64,000 nucleotides of DNA from an uncultured Prevotellaceae bacterium (GCA_946415365.1 CAMKSE010000003.1:1-64000), one strand, 5' to 3'. Positions 1-7,184 are shown, counted from the first letter of the stretch. A program made the numbers and translations. The notes: generated by a model from the sequence alone, not told the origin.

Positions 1-48
1 TTGTTATTATCCTGATTCTTGCGATTGGCTGTTTTCCGAATCGCGGTG

Positions 49-56
49 CAAAGATA
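49..56 (-). promoter_or_regulatory. Promoter -7 box reading out of the window to the left
   Basis: The minus strand reads TATCTTTG, matching the Bacteroidota -7 consensus TAnnTTTG. It would drive a leftward gene that begins beyond position 1, so no product can be assigned. Confidence 0.45.
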
Positions 57-74
57 GACAATGTTCATCACACA

Positions 75-113
75 AATGGTCGGTTGAAATACTCCTTAAT
101 TCAACCGACCATT
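75..113 (-). terminator. Hairpin terminator after the toxin-antitoxin pair
   Basis: Perfect 14-bp inverted repeat (AATGGTCGGTTGAA at 75-88 and its complement at 100-113) with an 11-nt loop, 27 bp beyond the antitoxin stop codon. The T-tract on the minus strand is weak, so termination efficiency is uncertain. Confidence 0.7.
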
Positions 114-139
114 ATTTAAGCTCTGTTAGCCGTCGAGCC

Positions 140-451
140 TTATGCCTCCATCGCTGCTGCCTGAAATACCTCTATGCCAAGACCCTCTTCAATCTCAGAG
201 ATTGTCTTGAACGAGAAGTTTACCTTGCCGGAAAGAATCTTGCTCACATACTGAGGACTGACTCCCAGTTTCTCGGCAACATCGTTACGGGAAAGCCCAT
301 TGTCCTGCATATAGTCCATGATAGCATAGGCTACACGACGGGATCTTCTCAGCCAAGAGGCATTTTCCTGCCGCCACTTGGCATCGTCAACGAACGTGGA
401 ACGCTCACCTGACTGGTTCGCCTCCAAAAACTGTACTGCTTTTGACTTCAT
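140..451 (-). CDS. HTH (XRE-type) antitoxin-like regulator
   Basis: Protein of about 103 residues starting MKSKAVQFLE. The C-terminal half is a Cro/C1-type helix-turn-helix: LSRNDVAEKLGVSPQYVSKI is the classic helix 2-turn-helix 3 pattern. Such proteins are usually the DNA-binding antitoxin of HigBA/RelBE-like pairs and autorepress their operon. The start at 451 is chosen because its ATG overlaps the TGA of the preceding gene in an ATGA arrangement, implying translational coupling. The frame stays open further upstream, but that part lies inside the neighbouring gene. Toxin-first order resembles higBA. A plain XRE regulator is the alternative. Confidence 0.8.
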   Translation of the reverse strand: MKSKAVQFLEANQSGERSTFVDDAKWRQENASWLRRSRRVAYAIMDYMQDNGLSRNDVAEKLGVSPQYVSKILSGKVNFSFKTISEIEEGLGIEVFQAAAMEA

Positions 452-1005
452 ATAATATCCTCCTCTATCATTGAAATGAAACTGTCTGAATCGAATACAC
501 CATTGCTGGCAAGAAACTGTCGGCACTGATTGAGCTTGTCGAGTTCCGCTTGGGTATGACTACGATCCTGCATCGTTCTTGTGAGCTTGATGGCTCCACC
601 TGTTATGACGAACACATTCTTTTCAAGTCGGATGGCATAGACACGAAGCCAGCTTGCGTGTCCTGTGCGGTTCCAGTTCCTGGCCTTTTCCCTCGCCAAC
701 TCCCGAATGGTCATGTCGGCGGAACTGAGCGGAATGAAGAGTTCATCAAGATTTTCCGTGTAGGGTATCTCCAAAATCAGCCTTTCCAACTGCTCTGCAT
801 CATCAATCGTGTCTTCAACGGCCTCGCTGATTCTCTCTATATGGAAGAACTCCTGAAGGTCGTTCTGGTTTTCAAGAAAGAAATCCCACAAGTATTCGGC
901 ATCGTTCCACTTCTGGAATAGTGCTGCCAACTCGTTATTGGGCTTGTTCATGTCTCTAACTGCCCAAAGATGGTCTTTGCCTTCTATGATACGTTCAAAT
1001 TTCAT
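448..1005 (-). CDS. Putative toxin of a toxin-first (higBA-like) pair
   Basis: Protein of about 185 residues starting MKFERIIEGK. I do not recognise the N-terminal 110 residues. The C-terminal part (WLRVYAIRLEKNVFVITGGA, then IKLTRTMQ and a helical tail) resembles the beta-sheet core of RelE/HigB-fold toxins and phage-derived HigB-like proteins. Its TGA overlaps the antitoxin ATG. An upstream in-frame ATG at 1044 is rejected because it would lie upstream of the promoter -7 box at 1014-1021. The toxin role rests on context and weak fold resemblance. It sits in the cargo of an integrated element, where such modules are common. Confidence 0.6.
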   Translation of the reverse strand: MKFERIIEGKDHLWAVRDMNKPNNELAALFQKWNDAEYLWDFFLENQNDLQEFFHIERISEAVEDTIDDAEQLERLILEIPYTENLDELFIPLSSADMTIRELAREKARNWNRTGHASWLRVYAIRLEKNVFVITGGAIKLTRTMQDRSHTQAELDKLNQCRQFLASNGVFDSDSFISMIEEDII

Positions 1006-1013
1006 ATGCGCTG

Positions 1014-1056
1014 CAAATTTAATGTTTATTTTTGAAATGTGCAACTTTTAAGTTGC
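1014..1056 (-). promoter_or_regulatory. Toxin-antitoxin promoter with palindromic operator
   Basis: The minus strand has TAAATTTG (1014-1021), a -7 box 8 nt before the toxin ATG, leaving almost no leader. The interval 1041-1056 is a near-perfect palindrome, GCAACTT-TT-AAGTTGC, and overlaps the expected -33 position. This is the standard geometry for autorepression by an HTH antitoxin. Confidence 0.65.
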
Positions 1057-1068
1057 GTTTTTGTATTC

Positions 1069-2286
1069 TTATATGTCTTTTTTGCCGAATAGGACAGTCC
1101 ATCGGTCAATTATTGCCTTTGCCTGTTGCCATTTCTTTCCCTTTGAGCCTAACAGCTTTGGATCTGCCAGCAACTCATGATAGCGTCTTTGGGGAACATC
1201 CGGGCCACCAAGTGGTTTGTTGGCAATGGATTGCAATGCCCGATGGAAGGTGATATAGTTGCAAGGCTCAATATGATTCGACTGGCGGAGAGCATAAAGC
1301 AGGTAGGCCAAACGGGAAGTGCCAGGATTCTCGGATAGGTAATCATTGATAAGGGCTTTCAATCTGCCCTTATCGCCTATGAGCAATTCATCAAGTGTCC
1401 GGCTGTCCTTCTGCTGACCACCATGAGACTGGCAGAATCGCAAGGTGAACATGATTTCTTTCCAACAGTCATCGCTTGATGTCTCGTTGGCCAACTGTTG
1501 CCAGCCTTCCTTCGTATCAGTCCTATTGGATAGGCTATGCGCTATGAATGTCCGCAGACACATCCTGAACATTTCGGCTGTAAAACTGGTACTCTGACCG
1601 CCTACCATCTGCTTGCTGAATACATCTGCCATCTGTCGAAGTCCGTGGTCAAATGTGACGAAGAAGTAGATGCAGTAGGCGAGAGGTTCACCTTCTATGA
1701 CAATACGCTTGTAAAGTTGTTCAAGGTATTCGGGCACAAACAGGAGCGAATAGACATAGACAGTCTTTGTGACAAGCAGAGCCAGGTTCTGCAAGGCTAT
1801 CCTGTCCTGATCTGCTAATGGGGTGTCGATGCCAGAGGCTACTATCTGGTTGATCAAATCATTGAGGACACACTTCATGGATGAAGGCATAGACTCGAAG
1901 CTCTCGCCGAGGTCATCAGTCTTGATGAAGATGCAATCCCCGTCTGGAGTCTTTGTTTCCTTTATCTCGCCAGTAGATGAGTCCACCTTGATCATTGCGT
2001 GATAGAAGATACACTCAGCAGCCAACTGGTCATAATCGGAAAATGCCGTTTGGTCGTCTGCTACCGAATCAGGGTTCATTATATATTTGAATATGTACGC
2101 GTAGAAATTCCTTGCATTCTGCGGCATACAATCATCAAGAAGCCCTATTGTACGCTCTATTAGCGACAGGTCGCCACTACCGATGGCTGCAACCTGCCGT
2201 TTGAATTCACTATACGTCTGTTGATGGTGGCTCTTCCATTCCCTTACGGCCTTATTTGCCGTTTCTCTATTATCCTGAATGTTCAT
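1069..2286 (-). CDS. Unrecognised 405-aa protein of the mobile element
   Basis: I do not recognise this protein with confidence. It has no signal peptide or obvious membrane span and looks soluble and largely helical. Its N-terminus (AVREWKSHHQQTYSEF) is helix-rich, and the middle holds an aromatic stretch (CIYFFVTFDHGLRQMA). I considered the DUF6043 group, which I associate with Bacteroidales integrative elements, but cannot verify it. It lies between the toxin-antitoxin pair and the integrase, all leftward, and is separated from the integrase stop by 130 bp with no clear gene. It is best treated as element cargo of unknown role. Confidence 0.7.
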   Translation of the reverse strand: MNIQDNRETANKAVREWKSHHQQTYSEFKRQVAAIGSGDLSLIERTIGLLDDCMPQNARNFYAYIFKYIMNPDSVADDQTAFSDYDQLAAECIFYHAMIKVDSSTGEIKETKTPDGDCIFIKTDDLGESFESMPSSMKCVLNDLINQIVASGIDTPLADQDRIALQNLALLVTKTVYVYSLLFVPEYLEQLYKRIVIEGEPLAYCIYFFVTFDHGLRQMADVFSKQMVGGQSTSFTAEMFRMCLRTFIAHSLSNRTDTKEGWQQLANETSSDDCWKEIMFTLRFCQSHGGQQKDSRTLDELLIGDKGRLKALINDYLSENPGTSRLAYLLYALRQSNHIEPCNYITFHRALQSIANKPLGGPDVPQRRYHELLADPKLLGSKGKKWQQAKAIIDRWTVLFGKKDI

Positions 2287-2416
2287 GTGTTTATAAATGT
2301 TAATTACAAATGAATCTTTTTAGTGTGGTTCAGCTCAAAATAGCCATTTACATGAGTGTGTCAGCCGTTTGTCAATGTGAGCATCTAACCGAAATCGGGT
2401 GTTTTGAAGCCCCTTT

Positions 2417-3997
2417 TCAACCATAGAGTTCTTTCTCAAACCGCTCCATTTCTTTCCTTTTCAGCATCATCAATGCTTCTTTAATATCATCCTCTGAGAA
2501 TGCATTCATCTTCTCAAACAAGGTAAGTTTACTGTCGTTTATGGACACTAAATTTCGCGATGTCTCAGTGTCTTCTTTGATACCCAGTAACAAGCTGTTG
2601 TATTGCTTGCGCTCCTGAATTGTGTAAGGTGAGATATAGCGCATGGTTATTTGGCCACGATTGCCAAGACTATGCCCCATGGCATCTGAAATGTACTCCA
2701 TCGGCACTTTTGCTGCATGAAGATTTGTAGCAAAAGAATGTCGGGCGTATGTTCCTGTCGGGCATACCGACCAACCCAAAGATTCAGCCACCTTTTTCAT
2801 ACGGTCTGAGATATTCTTGTTCTCCTGGTGTACTTTGTCACGGACTGCCTGGCTACCCCTTTCCAAAGCATTGCCCATCAGGAAAGGGAACACAAGTTCA
2901 TTCATCTTTTCCTCTGGCGAATACATCTTCAAAATCTCTCGCATCGGCTGAATAACAGGTACTATCACTTCCATTCCCTCACCATCTTTGGTTTCATCCT
3001 CCGACTTACGACGGATGAATTGAAAAGCCTCACGGTTTGAGTCAAAGTAGTAACGATTATACCGTAGCAAAGACAAGTCAACCAAATTACAGCCACAGCA
3101 AAAATACTGCATTAAGAACATTGCAAGCGATTGATAGACCAATTCTCTTGCTGCCTCAGTCTTTACCGCAAAAGACGGATTATCTTTGATCCGCTGGTCA
3201 AAAATAGGCATATCCAAATCCCTGTCTATCAAATGGTTGAAAAGTTCATTCATTTGTTCAACCGTCAGATACCAACTTTTACGTGATGCTCCAACAGGTA
3301 TTTTAACTTTATCACGGCTTTTGCCAAACATATATGCTTTTGGCATCAATAGGCCTTCGCCTATACAGCGATTCACTACCAGACGGCAGGTTCTTAGATA
3401 GATTCCCTGAGTAGCTGAAGCAATCTTACGTTCAGTCATATTTGCAATCCATTTATTGATAAGGGCATTATCTACAGCAAAACCATCTACATAGCCAAAG
3501 CCAGTTAGTTCCTTGAAAGAGTTTAAGGCACTTCTATAGGCATCGCCCGTTCCTGCCTTGCCCATCTTGCGCTTCTCTGCAATAATTTCTTCCCACACAC
3601 CGATAAAGGATGAGGATTCACACCTTCCTGTCAATGCCGTCTTGATACGTTCTAGTGTTAACGGCCCTGTCTCATTTATATTCACAACGGTCTGTACAAA
3701 GCTGGTAAAGACTTCAAGCAATCTGGATTGACGCTCATAGTTAGTCTCCTCACCTGTCTTTCGCTCGCCCTGACCAGTAGCTACAGCAACTCTGGCCATC
3801 TGTTTCGGAGTACATTTCTCACCGAGGTTATGGTAGTATCTTGATCGTTGTATTGTGAACCGCATACAAAGCGGATATTCTTCTTTCGCCACGCGAGACG
3901 GATTCCTCTTGTCGAGGCACATTGCGATGTAACACACCCCGACACGTTCTTCAAAGAGAACTGAAGCTTCATTCAAACTTTTCTTCTTTGCTGTCAT
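2417..3997 (-). CDS. Tyrosine site-specific integrase, CTnDOT-like
   Basis: 526-residue recombinase of a mobile element. An N-terminal arm-binding and SAM-like core-binding region occupies roughly residues 1-220. The catalytic domain follows: K331 in FIRRKSED, R419 and H420 in TYARHSFAT, H442 in GHS, and nucleophile Y454 in TMRYISPY. The first catalytic arginine is absent: the box reads GCNLVDL (302-308) with N304 in its place. T416 stands where the His of HxxR is expected. IntDOT-type Bacteroides integrases are known to lack Arg I. The C-terminal tail of about 70 residues is helical and charged. The gene lies about 320 bp from the tRNA-Asn fragment that marks the element end. Confidence 0.93.
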   Translation of the reverse strand: MTAKKKSLNEASVLFEERVGVCYIAMCLDKRNPSRVAKEEYPLCMRFTIQRSRYYHNLGEKCTPKQMARVAVATGQGERKTGEETNYERQSRLLEVFTSFVQTVVNINETGPLTLERIKTALTGRCESSSFIGVWEEIIAEKRKMGKAGTGDAYRSALNSFKELTGFGYVDGFAVDNALINKWIANMTERKIASATQGIYLRTCRLVVNRCIGEGLLMPKAYMFGKSRDKVKIPVGASRKSWYLTVEQMNELFNHLIDRDLDMPIFDQRIKDNPSFAVKTEAARELVYQSLAMFLMQYFCCGCNLVDLSLLRYNRYYFDSNREAFQFIRRKSEDETKDGEGMEVIVPVIQPMREILKMYSPEEKMNELVFPFLMGNALERGSQAVRDKVHQENKNISDRMKKVAESLGWSVCPTGTYARHSFATNLHAAKVPMEYISDAMGHSLGNRGQITMRYISPYTIQERKQYNSLLLGIKEDTETSRNLVSINDSKLTLFEKMNAFSEDDIKEALMMLKRKEMERFEKELYG

Positions 3998-4027
3998 TTG
4001 ATGTCTTTTGATATTCTATTTTCGGTA

Positions 4028-4035
4028 CAAAGTTA
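4028..4035 (-). promoter_or_regulatory. Integrase promoter -7 box
   Basis: Minus strand TAACTTTG, matching TAnnTTTG, 30 bp before the integrase ATG. No good TTTG is seen at the -33 position. Confidence 0.55.
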
Positions 4036-4109
4036 GAATGAAAAAAATACATTCAGGAAAGGAAAAGGTTAAATTCCGCTAATCCTAATTTAGTCTCATT
4101 TTAATGTTG

Positions 4110-4117
4110 TACCTTTG
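4110..4117 (+). promoter_or_regulatory. Rightward -7 box at the element edge
   Basis: TACCTTTG on the plus strand, 8 bp before a 46-codon frame and diverging from the integrase. It points towards the tRNA fragment, so it could transcribe across the element-chromosome junction. Confidence 0.5.
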
Positions 4118-4125
4118 CATCGCAA

Positions 4126-4266
4126 ATGCCAAAATTCCATGTTTTAGGCTGCAAGGTGTTCTCTGAAATTCTGACAGAAGCGTGTACACCACGTGTACAC
4201 ACGGCCACCTATTTAAGAACTTTCACGGACTATCACGCAAGTTATAAAGACGTTGTAAGTTGTTGA
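4126..4266 (+). CDS. Possible 46-aa small protein at the element edge
   Basis: Frame ATGCCAAAATTCC to TGA encoding 46 residues (begins MPKFHVLGCKVF, ends KDVVSC). It starts 8 bp after a good -7 box, a spacing seen for other genes in this window, and diverges from the integrase, a place where small excision or regulatory proteins can sit. No HTH or known motif is visible, and no ribosome-binding site is evident. The paired CGTGTACAC sites lie inside the frame. It could equally be a chance frame in a recombination-site region. Confidence 0.25.
   Translation: MPKFHVLGCKVFSEILTEACTPRVHTATYLRTFTDYHASYKDVVSC
4181..4200. repeat. Paired CGTGTACAC sites near the element end
   Basis: CGTGTACAC occurs at 4181-4189 and 4192-4200, 11 bp apart, about one helical turn. 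The core GTGTACAC is self-complementary. The location between integrase and att fragment suggests arm-type integrase, excisionase or repressor sites. Confidence 0.5.
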
Positions 4267-4318
4267 AAATGAGGAAGAAACGAAATATTTAAATATCATA
4301 GAAAATCGGCTCCAAAGA

Positions 4319-4362
4319 GACTGTTAATCAGGGGGTCGTTGGTTCAAGCCCATCCTGAAGCG
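4319..4362 (+). other. attachment-site copy: 3' fragment of a tRNA-Asn gene
   Basis: The sequence begins at the anticodon arm (GACTGTTAATCAG, anticodon GTT) and continues through the variable loop, the T-arm (GTTGGTTCAAGC) and the acceptor strand CTGAAGC with discriminator G at 4362, as expected for tRNA-Asn. The 5' half is absent: upstream bases do not pair with the anticodon stem or with the acceptor, which would need GCTTCAG. This is the 3' copy left when an element integrates into a tRNA gene. The intact gene should lie at the other end of the element, left of this window. DNA right of 4362 is the ancestral chromosome. Confidence 0.8.
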
Positions 4363-4366
4363 CAAG

Positions 4367-4390
4367 AATCCCAAGAGCAATCTTGGGATT
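4367..4390 (+). terminator. Terminator of the interrupted tRNA-Asn locus
   Basis: Perfect 10-bp stem AATCCCAAGA / TCTTGGGATT with a GCAA tetraloop, followed by TATT. It starts 4 bp after the tRNA fragment and was probably the original tRNA terminator. Confidence 0.75.
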
Positions 4391-4518
4391 TATTGTATCA
4401 TAACTCCTCAAAGTCCAGGTACTGTTGCTTTATCTTCTTGTCTTCTGCCATATCCTTTACCGAGACAGTTCCCCAGAACGCAGGCAAGAGTAATCCGCAG
4501 GTCTATGTGGGCCAAGGT

Positions 4519-4666
4519 GTTTCAGAGTTCAGTTAGTTCAGTAGTTCAGTAGTATATGTGTATCAGTTATATATAGTATGTAACTATCTAATAATCAATA
4601 TAATATATATAGATTACAGGTATTGAAACACCCTCTGAATCAACTGAAACAACTGAACTCTGAAAC
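4519..4666. repeat. Imperfect inverted repeat with AT-rich centre
   Basis: Arms at 4519-4549 and 4635-4666 are reverse complements over about 31 bp, with a perfect 16-bp block beginning GTTTCAGAGTTC. The left arm also contains TTCAG repeated at 7- to 9-bp spacing. The centre is strongly AT-rich. Confidence 0.7.
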
Positions 4667-4761
4667 GCTGAACGCCTGACCCTCATTTTAAGTTCATCTA
4701 AAAAGTAAAAAATAATGTGACACAGAAGTGATGCAGATGTGAATCACTCAAGCAGAAGGGC

Positions 4762-4845
4762 GTGTATTATTCAGCGGAGGCCGAGTATTGTTCAATAAGG
4801 GTTGGTTAATTTTCAATAAGGGCTCCTTATTGCGCAATAGAGGCT
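4762..4845. repeat. Degenerate 21-bp tandem repeat, four units
   Basis: Units at 4762-4782, 4783-4803, 4804-4824 and 4825-4845 share the pattern of a TTAT/ATTG block, then TTCAATAAGGG or a variant, then a G-C-rich end such as GGCT. A fifth decaying unit may start at 4846. Confidence 0.55.
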
Positions 4846-4879
4846 GGTTATCGAAGTGGAGTGGTAGAATGCAAAACAG

Positions 4880-5012
4880 GGTGGAGATGGTGGAGTGGAT
4901 TTCTATAATCATTAAAAATAATTCCCTATTTCCCCAATTTTTGAAATTTTAGAAATGGGGAAATAGGGAAATTTTTTTCATACCTCTAAGGATTCACTCC
5001 ACCATCTCCACC
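4880..5012. repeat. Nested inverted repeats forming a long cruciform or hairpin
   Basis: Outer arms: GGTGGAGATGGTGGAGTG (4880-4897) and its perfect complement (4995-5012). Inside lies a second perfect pair: TTCCCTATTTCCCCA (4922-4936) and its complement (4956-4970), spaced by 19 nt. Transcribed RNA from either strand would fold into a two-tier stem. No terminator T-run or gene start is associated. Confidence 0.75.
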
Positions 5013-5107
5013 ATCTCCACCCAATTTGAGGCTCAGTTCCTCTCTCACTTCTTGGACGAGCCAAGCGGCAGAGCCGAGCGAATCACGCGACCTGTCCCCC
5101 TGATCTG

Positions 5108-5806
5108 CTATTCCACAATCAGTTGCAGGCCGACGCCGCGGACGGTCTTGAGGGTGATGCGAGGCTCGTCGGAGAGCAGCTTGCGGAGTTTGTTGACGAA
5201 GACGTCGAGGGAACGGGAAGCGAAGTAATCGTCTTCCGTGTTCCAGAAACGGCTGAGGATGGCCTCACGGCGCACCACGTTGTTCTTGTTCTCTGCCAGC
5301 AGCTGCAGTATCTGGGCCTCGCGCTGGGTGATGGTCTGCGACAGATTGGTCTCGTCGTTGCGCAAGGTGGCGTGGTCGGCGTCGAGGGTGTATTTGCCGA
5401 GACGGTAGTGGCTGGTCTCCTTCTGCGTCTTCGCCCCGCCCCGCATCTTCATCAGGGCCTGAATATGGGCGTCGAGCTCTTCGGGCACGAAGGGCTTCTT
5501 CACGTAGTTGTTGATGCCCAGCCGGTAGCCGGCCTTCACGTCGTTGGGTGAGGTCAATGCGGAGGTGAAGATGATGATGACGTCCTGGTCGGTCTCACGG
5601 ATGCGCTCGACCATCTCAAAGCCGTTCATGACAGGCATGTCGATGTCGGAGATGATAACATCGGGACGGGTCTCCTGCCAGGCTTTCAGGCCTTCCTTGC
5701 CGTTGGCGGCGCTGGTCACCTCGTAGCCGCCGATGATGTCTTCCAGGCCTGTCTTCTCGATATAGGCCAGCGATGCGTCGTCTTCAACTAAAAGTAATTT
5801 GATCAT
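5108..5806 (-). CDS. OmpR-family response regulator
   Basis: 232-residue DNA-binding response regulator. The receiver domain (about 1-120) has acidic residues E8, D9 and D10, phospho-acceptor D54 in ISDIDMP, T81 and K104 in VKKPF. A winged-helix trans_reg_C domain (about 135-230) follows, with TQREAQILQLL and the recognition-wing sequence TVRGVGLQL. Its ATG overlaps the stop of the upstream histidine kinase by 4 bp, so the two are co-translated partners. The regulated genes cannot be read from the sequence. I do not assign it to RprY because the receiver sequence differs from what I recall of that protein. Confidence 0.93.
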   Translation of the reverse strand: MIKLLLVEDDASLAYIEKTGLEDIIGGYEVTSAANGKEGLKAWQETRPDVIISDIDMPVMNGFEMVERIRETDQDVIIIFTSALTSPNDVKAGYRLGINNYVKKPFVPEELDAHIQALMKMRGGAKTQKETSHYRLGKYTLDADHATLRNDETNLSQTITQREAQILQLLAENKNNVVRREAILSRFWNTEDDYFASRSLDVFVNKLRKLLSDEPRITLKTVRGVGLQLIVE

Positions 5807-7125
5807 GTGGTCTTAGGAATATATAGGGTAAATTCGGAGTATTTGTCTAACTCGCTCTGTACGGTGACCTTGCCGCCATGGGCCTGCATCACCTGATCGA
5901 CGTAGTTCAGTCCGAGGCCGAAGCCTGAGACACCACCCTTACGATTCTGTTCATGGATGGCGGCACGGCCGAATTTGTCGAAGATAATGCGCTGATCGTC
6001 CTTGGAGATGCCAATGCCGTTGTCGCGCACTTTCAATAAGACGAACTTGTCGTTGCTCTGTGAGGTGATGCTAATCTTGATGGCAGGGGTCTCAACACCA
6101 CCGGCCTCAGCAGGCTTGGAGTATTTGATGGCGTTGTCAATGAGATTGGCAATGGCTTCGGAGAGATACTGCTCGTCGGCCACCACATGCTTCGTCAGAA
6201 GGTCGACGGTGAAGCTGACGGGCTTGTCGGTCTTGGTGTTGGCCTTCTCTACGATGTCGTTGATCATCGGCTCGAGGTCCACGGGCTGCTTGTTCAGAAT
6301 CAGTTTCTTGTTCTCCAGCTTCGAGATGGTGAGCAGTTTGTTGACGAGTGCCAGCAGGTGCTCGGCCTCGCTCTCGATGATGGAGTAGTATTTCTCCTTG
6401 ATCTGCGGCTTGTCGTCGACCTTGCCGCTGTGGAGGAATCGGGCGCCCATGATGATGCTCGACAGGGGCGACTTCATATCGTGGACCATTGCATAGCTGA
6501 AGTCGTTGCGCAGCTCTGCCATCAGCCGCTGCTCATCAAGATAGCGGAGCAGTCTCAGGAGTATGGCACCAAAGAGAATGAGGATGATGGCGCTGGCGAG
6601 GAATAACGGACTGAGGCGGCGCAGCAACTCGGGGTAGGGGTTGTTGAGTGCCAGCCGGATGCCCTTCGACTGATCGCGGCGGATGCTGAACACGCGGGTC
6701 TTCAGCGAGGTGGGCGTCAGCAGGTCGTTGTTCTGCCTCAGCACCTTGCCGTTCCTGTCGACTTCCATCACGGTGAAGTTACGGTCGAGGTTGATGACGC
6801 TGAGCAGACTGTCCACGTAAAGGGCGAGGGTGTCTAACGAGATCTCCGAGTGGTATCTGCGGCAGAGCACGTCGTTCATGCCTTCCACCGACGATACCAG
6901 CGAGAGGTCGCCACGAAGGTCAGGCAGGCTGAGCGTGTCTTCTTTCGACAGCAGTTCCGCACGGTTGTAGCTCTCGTAGAACATCGCCCAGGGCAGCTGG
7001 TTGCCAGCGCGTTCGCTGATATCCCTGACTGCCGAGCGCCACGTCATCCACATATACAGTCCCAGCAGCAGCATCACCGCCACCATCGCCGCCACGGACA
7101 CATATTTATATTTGTTCTTCTCCAT
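5803..7125 (-). CDS. Membrane sensor histidine kinase
   Basis: 440-residue kinase with a first membrane span at about 10-27, a periplasmic region of about 145 residues, and a second span at about 172-192. The HisKA dimerisation domain carries phospho-acceptor H215 in MVHDMKSPLS. The HATPase domain has N-box N331 (NLIDNAIKYS), DNGIGI (368-373) and GFGLGL (401-406). No HAMP or PAS domain is evident. It precedes the response regulator with a 4-bp overlap. A terminator-like hairpin ends about 10 nt before its ATG, and I see no clear promoter of its own, so its expression may depend on readthrough from the SDR gene upstream. Confidence 0.93.
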   Translation of the reverse strand: MEKNKYKYVSVAAMVAVMLLLGLYMWMTWRSAVRDISERAGNQLPWAMFYESYNRAELLSKEDTLSLPDLRGDLSLVSSVEGMNDVLCRRYHSEISLDTLALYVDSLLSVINLDRNFTVMEVDRNGKVLRQNNDLLTPTSLKTRVFSIRRDQSKGIRLALNNPYPELLRRLSPLFLASAIILILFGAILLRLLRYLDEQRLMAELRNDFSYAMVHDMKSPLSSIIMGARFLHSGKVDDKPQIKEKYYSIIESEAEHLLALVNKLLTISKLENKKLILNKQPVDLEPMINDIVEKANTKTDKPVSFTVDLLTKHVVADEQYLSEAIANLIDNAIKYSKPAEAGGVETPAIKISITSQSNDKFVLLKVRDNGIGISKDDQRIIFDKFGRAAIHEQNRKGGVSGFGLGLNYVDQVMQAHGGKVTVQSELDKYSEFTLYIPKTT

Positions 7126-7134
7126 ATTTACGGC

Positions 7135-7162
7135 AAAGCCAGAAGCACACGCTTCTGGCTTT
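7135..7162 (-). terminator. Hairpin between the SDR gene and the histidine kinase
   Basis: Perfect 11-bp stem AAAGCCAGAAG / CTTCTGGCTTT with a 6-nt loop, 22 bp after the SDR stop and only about 10 nt before the kinase start codon. It can act as a terminator or attenuator and may mask the kinase ribosome-binding region. Confidence 0.65.
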
Positions 7163-7184
7163 ATGGTCCTTACATGAGACGGAA

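Larger units (their letters stand above)
4391..5107. other. Gene-free, repeat-rich chromosomal spacer
   Basis: No convincing coding frame in about 700 bp. It holds an imperfect inverted repeat with an AT-rich centre (4519-4666), degenerate 21-bp tandem units (4762-4845) and two nested perfect palindromes (4880-5012), listed separately. It may be debris from successive insertions next to the tRNA locus. Confidence 0.7.

Noticed and set aside
4181..4266. CRISPR-like or phage repressor array at the element edge
   Set aside because: Only two short repeats and no spacers of regular length; no CRISPR array is present anywhere in the window.
5108..7125. RprX/RprY two-component system
   Set aside because: Family type matches but sequence details of the receiver do not agree with what I recall of RprY, so no symbol is given.
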